Made by a program: the position numbers and the translations under genes
Notes under the pieces: model-generated
What the model was told of the DNA's origin: nothing
The model's database searches: none
Seen by the model: only the letters and a program-made list of their open reading frames with translations
Shown here: piece by piece, positions 7,885-12,865 of the stretch
Position numbering within the stretch: position 1 is the stretch's first letter
How the letters are laid out: every line of letters starts with the position of its first letter
From: Candidatus Obscuribacterales bacterium
GTDB taxonomy: Bacteria > Cyanobacteriota > Vampirovibrionia > Obscuribacterales > Obscuribacteraceae
DNA length: 12,865 bases
Assembly: GCA_021732245.1 (NCBI GenBank)
Contig: JAKFVJ010000196.1
Coordinates: 1 to 12,865, forward strand
Direction of reading: 5' to 3'

Positions 7885-8490
7885 ATGCTCAAAGCTAATA
7901 AGCTCTTTGCCGGACTTTTAAGTCTTGCCTTACTTCTAAGCGCAGGACCGGCTTTTAGTCAGGGCGTCAAAAAGCACTTATTCGCTCGTGAGTTTTACAA
8001 GGTTTCCGACACACTTTATTGCGGAAGCGAACCTACTGCCAAAGAAAAAATGCAGATGCTCAAGGATTTGCACATCAAAACCATCATTGATTTGCGCTGG
8101 TTCACAGGCGTAAAGGAAGAAGAAGCCTGGGCCAAAGAATACGGCATTGATTACTTCCATATATCAACAGGCATTCTGCAACCCGATGCGGCAAAAATCA
8201 AAATGGTTATGTCCATGGTGGAAGATCCCAAGTACCAACCTCTCTATGTTCACTGCCGAACAGGTTGTGATCGCACAGGAGTCATTGCCGGATTATATAG
8301 AGTATGTAATCAGGGTTGGACAAAAGAACAAGCGTACAAGGAAATGCGAGATCATCATTTCCGTCCAGTGTTTATGGGTATTAAGCGCAGCTTTGACGAC
8401 TTCTTAGCCGATCCGGAAGTAGTAAAACCACAGGTTCCCGTCACTGCCGAAACTACAAGCTGGGTCACGCAACCTGACTCGCGCGACTAA
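7885..8490 (+). CDS. Exported dual-specificity/tyrosine-type phosphatase (CX5R family), copy 2
   Basis: The protein has 201 aa from the ATG at 7885, supported by GAGG 7 nt upstream; an in-frame ATG-less extension to 7858 is less likely. The signal peptide (1-25) ends AFS before QG. The active loop is HCRTGCDRTG, with C124 as nucleophile and R130, plus a second cysteine (C128) inside the loop. LYCGSEPT and KTIIDLR match the same strand-loop as copy 1, and both copies share a C-terminal block (EMRxHHFxP followed by a basic/hydrophobic helix). They are therefore tandem duplicates, well diverged. A tail of about 25 residues rich in Thr, Val and Pro follows the domain. It lies 92 bp after copy 1, probably cotranscribed. 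Substrate unknown. Confidence 0.87.
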   Translation: MLKANKLFAGLLSLALLLSAGPAFSQGVKKHLFAREFYKVSDTLYCGSEPTAKEKMQMLKDLHIKTIIDLRWFTGVKEEEAWAKEYGIDYFHISTGILQPDAAKIKMVMSMVEDPKYQPLYVHCRTGCDRTGVIAGLYRVCNQGWTKEQAYKEMRDHHFRPVFMGIKRSFDDFLADPEVVKPQVPVTAETTSWVTQPDSRD

Positions 8491-8531
8491 AACTGATACA
8501 TTTATTAGTTGTCGGTTATGTGGCAGGGCTA

Positions 8532-9509
8532 ATGGCACTACTAGATATACAAGGGCTATCTACTGTTTTTGATACCGAAGGGGGCACAGCTAAAGCTGTG
8601 GACAACCTGAGCTTCTCTTTAAAGAAGGGATCGGTTTTAGGAATAGTCGGTGAATCAGGTTGTGGTAAATCAATTACCTCCTTATCTATTTTGCGTCTTG
8701 TGCCGCCGCCGGGAAGAATTGTCTCCGGCAAAGTCATCTTCGACGGTCAAGATCTGCTTAGTCTTTCCGAATCAAAAATGCAGGGAATTCGAGGAGACCG
8801 CATTGCGCTTATTCCGCAAGATCCAATGACCTCCCTCAATCCTGTCTACACCATTGGCGAACAAATAATTGAAGCAATTGAATTACATCAAAACGTCTCT
8901 AAAAAAGAAGCGCGCAAACGAGCAATTGAAGTATTAGATCAAGTGCGCATCCCAGAAGCTGCCAATCGAATTGATGACTATCCGCATCAATTCTCCGGAG
9001 GCATGCGCCAGCGTGTAATGATCGCCATGGCACTATCATGCAAGCCGGATTTACTTATAGCTGACGAACCGACAACCGCGCTGGATGTAACCGTACAGGC
9101 ACAGATTCTTGATCTCATGCGCAGCATTCAAAAAGACGAAGGCATGTCCATTTTGCTTATTACGCACGATCTTGGCGTAGTAGCCGAAATGTGCGATGAC
9201 GTAGCAATTATGTACGCCGGCTCCATTGTCGAGCACGCACCGGTTGTCGATTTGTTTAAACGACCAAAGCATCCTTATACAGTTGGTCTCTTAAATTCCA
9301 TTCCACGTCCAGGCAGTACTCGTCTGACACCAATAGATGGCCAGCCGCCAAGCCTTATCAATTTGCCTGCCGGCTGCCGCTTTGCCAGTCGTTGTCCTCT
9401 GGTTGAACCAAAATGCCTGGAAGCATTGCCGCCACTGGAAGAAAAACTTCCCGGACACACAGCACGTTGTGTCGTAGTGCCGAGCGAAACAGCCGCTGCA
9501 AAATCATAA
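8532..9509 (+). CDS. Peptide/nickel-type ABC transporter ATPase (OppD/DppD family)
   Basis: The protein has 325 aa, full length for the family, and powers import of oligopeptides or similar solutes at the inner membrane. Motifs in order are Walker A GESGCGKS (40-47), Q-loop Q96, signature FSGGMRQ (154-160), Walker B LLIAD with E179, and H212. The C-terminal oligopeptide domain follows (KRPKHPYTVGLLNSIP, 244-259). Four cysteines (C282, C288, C295, C313) match the spacing seen in OppD/DppD proteins that bind a [4Fe-4S] cluster. No permease, binding protein or OppF partner is in the window. The start is unsure: ATG 8532 has AGGG only 3 nt upstream, and GTG 8520 adds four residues without a visible ribosome site. 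The protein could equally belong to a dipeptide or nickel system. Confidence 0.92.
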   Translation: MALLDIQGLSTVFDTEGGTAKAVDNLSFSLKKGSVLGIVGESGCGKSITSLSILRLVPPPGRIVSGKVIFDGQDLLSLSESKMQGIRGDRIALIPQDPMTSLNPVYTIGEQIIEAIELHQNVSKKEARKRAIEVLDQVRIPEAANRIDDYPHQFSGGMRQRVMIAMALSCKPDLLIADEPTTALDVTVQAQILDLMRSIQKDEGMSILLITHDLGVVAEMCDDVAIMYAGSIVEHAPVVDLFKRPKHPYTVGLLNSIPRPGSTRLTPIDGQPPSLINLPAGCRFASRCPLVEPKCLEALPPLEEKLPGHTARCVVVPSETAAAKS

Positions 9510-11117
9510 ATGAATCACGCATTACAAATCCCGACGACTGCCGAGCTTCGAGAGCTAGAAGCCAAATGGATAGCGGCATGTCACACAAACTGGGGACTAG
9601 TGCTCATGGAATTAGCAGGCAAGCGCGCCGCAGAAATTGCTCGTGAGATGTGGCAGAAGCACAACGGCTACGTCGTAATCTTCTGTGGCAACGGTAATAA
9701 CGGCGGCGATGGTTTAGTTGTTGCCCGTTATTTATCCATGTGGGAAATACCTGTTTCCGTTTTCATGGTCGACGGACCACCAAAGTCTTCGCAAAGCCGT
9801 TCTGAAAGTGTCATCAACAAAGAAGCCCTGGAAAAACTCGGTGCAATTATCAAGAAAGTCTCATCAGATGATGTTCCGGCAATTAGCCAACAAGTGAAAA
9901 ACGCAGGCATTATTGTTGATGCTCTTTTAGGCACAGGACTTTCACGCAACGTCGAGGGAGTCTACAAACAGTTAGTAGACTTGATCAATAAATGCTCCGA
10001 TAACAACACGCCTGTCCTAGCCATAGATATCCCGTCCGGTGTAAATTCGGACAATGGTCAGGCAATGGGCTCAGCTGTCAAAGCAACAAACACAATTACT
10101 TTTGGTTATTTAAAATCCGGTTTACTTCTGTACCCAGGAGCAGAATTGGCCGGAAAGCTTTCCCTAGTAGATATTGGTTTGCCTCAATTTCAAGGTGAAA
10201 GCAAGCAGTGGCTAACAACTGTCGATCACGTGCGCAAGTTATTGCCTATTCGCAAAGCCGATTCTCACAAAGGTACTTTCGGCTCAGTTCTAAGTATTGC
10301 CGGCTGCACAAACTACAGAGGAGCTGCAACTCTAGCCAGTCTAAGCGCCCTACGTACAGGAGCCGGATTATCTGTATTAGCAACAGCGAAATCAGTAATA
10401 CCTGAGCAAAATGTCCTTGAAGTTATCTACAAAGCATTGAAGGAAACAGAAGAAGGCAATATTGCATCTGACGCTATTTCCGAAGTACTTCCCGAAATCC
10501 CTAAACACACGGCAACAATTGTCGGTCCTGGCTTAGGAGACCATGAGCAAACTATTGCCTTTATGCAAAAGCTTCTGCCATCACTGGAAAAACCAACAAT
10601 CATAGATGCTGATGGACTCAATGCTATCGCCAAAAATACATCGCTCTTCCCACGCAACAAGAAATTTGTATTGACTCCTCATCCAAAAGAATTTTCCCGC
10701 TTAACGGGACTATCAACACAAGAGATTCACAAAAATAGAATTGGGTCGGCTCTCAAAGGTGCAAAAGAATTTGATGCCGTCATTGTTTTGAAAGGCGCTC
10801 ATTCGATAATTGCCGCGCCGACTGGCGAAGTCTTCATCAATCCCACGGGAAATTCAGGCATGGCTACAGCCGGAGCAGGTGATGTCCTATCAGGAATTAT
10901 TGGTGGGCTCCTAGCCCAGGGATTGTCTCCATTAGATGCTGCAGTAGCCGGCACGTACATACATGGACTGGCCGGTGATATTGCCCAGAGCGAAATTGGT
11001 GAAGTCGGATTTCTAGCAGGCGATATAGCAAACGCGGTGCCTCATGCCCTAACATCCATTCACGACGCTAACTTCCAAGGCTCTTCTCTGGAACAACGCT
11101 TGTCCGAAACTAATTAG
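9510..11117 (+). CDS. nnr: Bifunctional NAD(P)H-hydrate epimerase / ADP-dependent NAD(P)H-hydrate dehydratase
   Basis: This cytosolic metabolite-repair enzyme restores NAD(P)H damaged by hydration. The N-terminal half interconverts the R and S epimers and the C-terminal half dehydrates the S form, using ADP as phosphate acceptor-type cofactor in bacteria. At 535 aa it is full length, with the usual fusion order. The YjeF_N domain (about 10-225) shows GNGNNGGDG (60-68), VDALLGTG (136-143) and IDIPSGVNSDNG (172-183). The kinase-like domain (about 240-515) shows HKGTFGSVL (253-261), VGPGLG (338-343), DADGLNA (366-372), LTPHPKEF (388-395) and the GAGD anion hole and base (455-458). The ATG directly abuts the TAA of the ABC ATPase gene, with no clear ribosome site, which suggests translational coupling. 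The gene ends tail-to-tail with the stress-protein gene, sharing 4 bp. Confidence 0.96.
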   Translation: MNHALQIPTTAELRELEAKWIAACHTNWGLVLMELAGKRAAEIAREMWQKHNGYVVIFCGNGNNGGDGLVVARYLSMWEIPVSVFMVDGPPKSSQSRSESVINKEALEKLGAIIKKVSSDDVPAISQQVKNAGIIVDALLGTGLSRNVEGVYKQLVDLINKCSDNNTPVLAIDIPSGVNSDNGQAMGSAVKATNTITFGYLKSGLLLYPGAELAGKLSLVDIGLPQFQGESKQWLTTVDHVRKLLPIRKADSHKGTFGSVLSIAGCTNYRGAATLASLSALRTGAGLSVLATAKSVIPEQNVLEVIYKALKETEEGNIASDAISEVLPEIPKHTATIVGPGLGDHEQTIAFMQKLLPSLEKPTIIDADGLNAIAKNTSLFPRNKKFVLTPHPKEFSRLTGLSTQEIHKNRIGSALKGAKEFDAVIVLKGAHSIIAAPTGEVFINPTGNSGMATAGAGDVLSGIIGGLLAQGLSPLDAAVAGTYIHGLAGDIAQSEIGEVGFLAGDIANAVPHALTSIHDANFQGSSLEQRLSETN

Positions 11118-11569
11118 TCAACGGATGTCCAGCTATCGGGATCGCCGTCTTGATCACGCGCCACGTAGAGATTTATCGGGCAGCGATCCAGCAAGAAATG
11201 CAAAATCGGATCTTGAATAGTAATACCAAAAGCCCGCGGCTTGATTGGTCCACTGCCAACATAGACAGTATCAACTCCCAATTCACTGGCTGTATTCACA
11301 AGCGTTTCAGCAACAGGTCCTATCTTGAGCATGCCCGAGGCATTAACACCCTTGTCCTGTAATTCAGCAACGACCATATCTATTTGATTTTGGGCAGTTT
11401 CTTTGGGCGCATCCGTGGAGATTAGCTCCGCAATTACCCCTAGTTTTGCCGGATCGGCAATTACTCTAACCAACACTAATTCGGCATCCATGGCCTTAGC
11501 ATGAGCAGCGGCAATGCGCACAATCTTGCGACTGCGCTTGGGGCTGGCGAATGCGACCATTAATTTCAT
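11114..11569 (-). CDS. Universal stress protein (UspA family)
   Basis: The protein has 151 aa, a single Usp domain of normal length. It begins with the typical KLMVAFASP strand and ends with the VYVGSGP loop (102-108) and CPINLYVAR (130-138), the latter matching the family's CPVLVVR strand. The ATP-loop pattern G-2x-G-9x-G(S/T) is only partly kept (GSGPIKPRAFGIT), so nucleotide binding is uncertain. The start chosen is ATG 11569, with GGAGG 5 nt upstream; a TTG at 11572 would add one residue but leaves only 2 nt to that site. The ribosome site overlaps the pit stop codon, so the gene is probably translated together with the transporter. The exact role is unknown; family members help cells survive starvation and other stresses. 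Confidence 0.88.
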   Translation of the reverse strand: MKLMVAFASPKRSRKIVRIAAAHAKAMDAELVLVRVIADPAKLGVIAELISTDAPKETAQNQIDMVVAELQDKGVNASGMLKIGPVAETLVNTASELGVDTVYVGSGPIKPRAFGITIQDPILHFLLDRCPINLYVARDQDGDPDSWTSVD

Positions 11570-11573
11570 CAAG

Positions 11574-11580
11574 CCCTCCT
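11574..11580 (-). promoter_or_regulatory. Ribosome-binding site overlapping the pit stop
   Basis: On the minus strand AGGAGGG begins inside the TAG that ends pit and lies 4 nt before the ATG of the stress-protein gene. It decides that start (11569) and indicates that the two genes are on one transcript with coupled translation. Confidence 0.7.
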
Positions 11581-12625
11581 AATGCCAGAACAAGCGTAAC
11601 ACAAAATAACAAGATGCCGACAATGTTGCAGCCACAGGCAATGTCAAAACCCAGGCTAAGACTATTAGCCAGAGCGTTTTCACATTTAGCTTTTTTATGC
11701 CGTAGACAGGCACAGTGCCTCCGGCGACAGCTGAGCTTAGAGTATGGGTCGTACTTATTGGCGCCCCAATGGACGAAGCCGTCAAAATAATCGCTGCCGT
11801 CGACATCGATGCACCAAATCCTTGCGCATGACTCAAGCGTTCTTTACTTATCTTGGTGCCGACGGTGCGAATTACACGCCATCCACCGACGACTGTACCA
11901 AGAGCAATAGCAGTGGCCGCAGCCAGCATCACCCACCAGGGCACTTGGTCATAACGATAACCGGAAGAGGCAAAATGTGATGCCAAAATCAAAGTAATAA
12001 TACCCATGGTCTTTTGTCCATCGTTGCTACCATGACTAAAACTGACGCAACCACTGGACAAGACATGCAACCAGCGCATCGCTGGGTGTTGGTCTTTTTT
12101 CTTCTCACCTTCAGCTAATACTTCCTTAGCTTGCTTAGCTTCTCCCGAGACAACAAATGCTACCCAAGTAACAAAAGCACCAGCCACAAAGCCAACTAGT
12201 GGCGAAACAAGCAAAGCAGCAAAGACCTTTTCCAATTCATGCCAATGCACGCCGTTTAATCCGTTAGCAGCAACGCCTGCACCAAACAAACTGCCGATCA
12301 AACAGTGCGAAGAGCTTACAGGCAAGCCATACCACCAGGTAATTAGATTCCAAATTACAGCTGCTAAAAGTACAGCAACAATAAGCGGCAGGCTAATGAG
12401 TTCTCGAGGAATGATTTTGGTTATAACAAGAGCCACAGCAGTGCCGACAAACACAGCACCCATAAAATTCAAAATGCCGCTCATTACAATAGCTACGCCA
12501 GGTCTCAACGCCTTGGTGTAGATGACAGTGGCTACGGCATTAGCCGTGTCATGAAAGCCATTTACAAAATCGAAGCCTAAGGCTAGAAGGACGGCAAGAA
12601 CAGCAACGATGCTTTCCCAATTCAT
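11579..12625 (-). CDS. pit: Inorganic phosphate transporter, Pit (PHO4) family
   Basis: The protein has 348 aa and many hydrophobic segments, so it lies in the inner membrane and carries phosphate (often as a metal-phosphate complex) inward by proton symport. Both halves of the family's internal duplication are visible: GFDFVNGFHDTANA (17-30) with SSSHCLIGSLFGAG (104-117), and GCVSFSHGSNDGQKTMGI (192-209) with STTHTLSSAVAG (291-302). The central hydrophilic loop is short (about 160-186, Lys/Glu-rich), which largely explains why it is smaller than the roughly 500-residue E. coli PitA. The start is ATG 12625 with GGA about 9 nt upstream. No phoU-like partner, often found beside short Pit proteins, is visible; the downstream neighbour is a universal stress protein. 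Relatives also move sulfate, but phosphate is the most likely substrate. Confidence 0.94.
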   Translation of the reverse strand: MNWESIVAVLAVLLALGFDFVNGFHDTANAVATVIYTKALRPGVAIVMSGILNFMGAVFVGTAVALVITKIIPRELISLPLIVAVLLAAVIWNLITWWYGLPVSSSHCLIGSLFGAGVAANGLNGVHWHELEKVFAALLVSPLVGFVAGAFVTWVAFVVSGEAKQAKEVLAEGEKKKDQHPAMRWLHVLSSGCVSFSHGSNDGQKTMGIITLILASHFASSGYRYDQVPWWVMLAAATAIALGTVVGGWRVIRTVGTKISKERLSHAQGFGASMSTAAIILTASSIGAPISTTHTLSSAVAGGTVPVYGIKKLNVKTLWLIVLAWVLTLPVAATLSASCYFVLRLFWH

Positions 12626-12738
12626 GCCACTTTATCCATTCGCGGTAAACCTAGACGTGTTTATTTTACCTAACCATCTAAGCAGTTGCTCCATGTGTTA
12701 ACAAGGGCACGCAAGAGAATTAAATATCTCCACAAACT

Positions 12739-12865
12739 ATTGGGATAAGCCGAGGGATTTCTCCCCCGGCTCCCCCGCAGATCCGGACGTGCCCGATTCG
12801 GGCATCCGGCTCCTCTGGTCATGGTTTCGCTACAACTGGTGGTGGAAAGATGCGTGGCGATGGGA
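12739..12865 (-). mobile_element. 3' end of a group II intron (domains V-VI), rest beyond the right edge
   Basis: Domain V lies at plus 12780-12812. On the minus strand it opens GAGCCGGA and closes TCCGGATC, with an upper stem TGCCCG/CGGGCA and the 2-nt CG bulge. Domain VI is a stem GCCGGGGG/CCCTCGGC (plus 12749-12756 and 12763-12770), complete on the minus strand through one G-U pair. A bulge-type A at 12746 lies 7 nt before the inferred 3' end AAT at 12739. Domains V and VI come last in such introns, so the catalytic core and the usual maturase gene should lie beyond 12865. The 3' exon is the gap upstream of pit, with the intron in the same orientation. The exact splice site is inferred. 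Confidence 0.85.

Overview
**Organism.** The window looks like a Gram-negative-type bacterium of moderate GC. My best guess, by inference only, is the non-photosynthetic relatives of cyanobacteria (Vampirovibrionia/Melainabacteria, for example Obscuribacterales). The grounds are a very long secreted beta-strand-repeat surface protein, a coenzyme-B12-dependent ribonucleotide reductase, Sec signal peptides on small phosphatases, and a phosphate transporter. No rRNA or other phylogenetic marker is present, so this is weak.

**Left part (1-6500, minus strand).** From 3188 leftward runs the first 1062 codons of a very large secreted, Gly/Ser/Thr/Asn-rich adhesin-like protein, which continues past the left edge. 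It is read on the minus strand as one uninterrupted frame; the plus-strand open frames over it are shadows. A 267-bp gap holds its probable promoter (perfect TATAAT) and two abutting perfect inverted repeats. Upstream lies nrdJ (1014 aa), a complete class II ribonucleotide reductase.

**Middle gap (6501-7198).** On the minus strand this holds an nrdJ leader with two mutually exclusive hairpins over the ribosome-binding site. Further out is a good rho-independent terminator that ends a possible small RNA of about 135 nt, whose identity I do not know. On the plus strand there is a weak promoter candidate.

**Plus-strand cluster (7199-11117).** Two tandem exported CX5R (cysteine-dependent) phosphatases, an OppD/DppD-type peptide ABC ATPase without its permeases, and nnr, the bifunctional NAD(P)H-hydrate repair enzyme. 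Spacing tightens along the cluster (92, 41, then 0 bp), so at least the last two are probably one transcription unit.

**Right part (11114-12865, minus strand).** A Pit-family phosphate transporter is followed by a universal stress protein whose ribosome-binding site overlaps the pit stop codon. The stress protein ends tail-to-tail with nnr, sharing 4 bp. Beyond the pit start, the window closes inside the 3' end of a group II intron: domains V and VI and the 3' splice site are visible, while the rest, presumably with its maturase, lies past the right edge.

**How the genes may fit together.** Two exported phosphatases and a phosphate permease within 5 kb suggest a phosphate-scavenging theme, but they are in opposite orientation and the link is inference. 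NrdJ, Nnr and the stress protein are housekeeping or stress functions. I found no CRISPR array, tRNA or rRNA.
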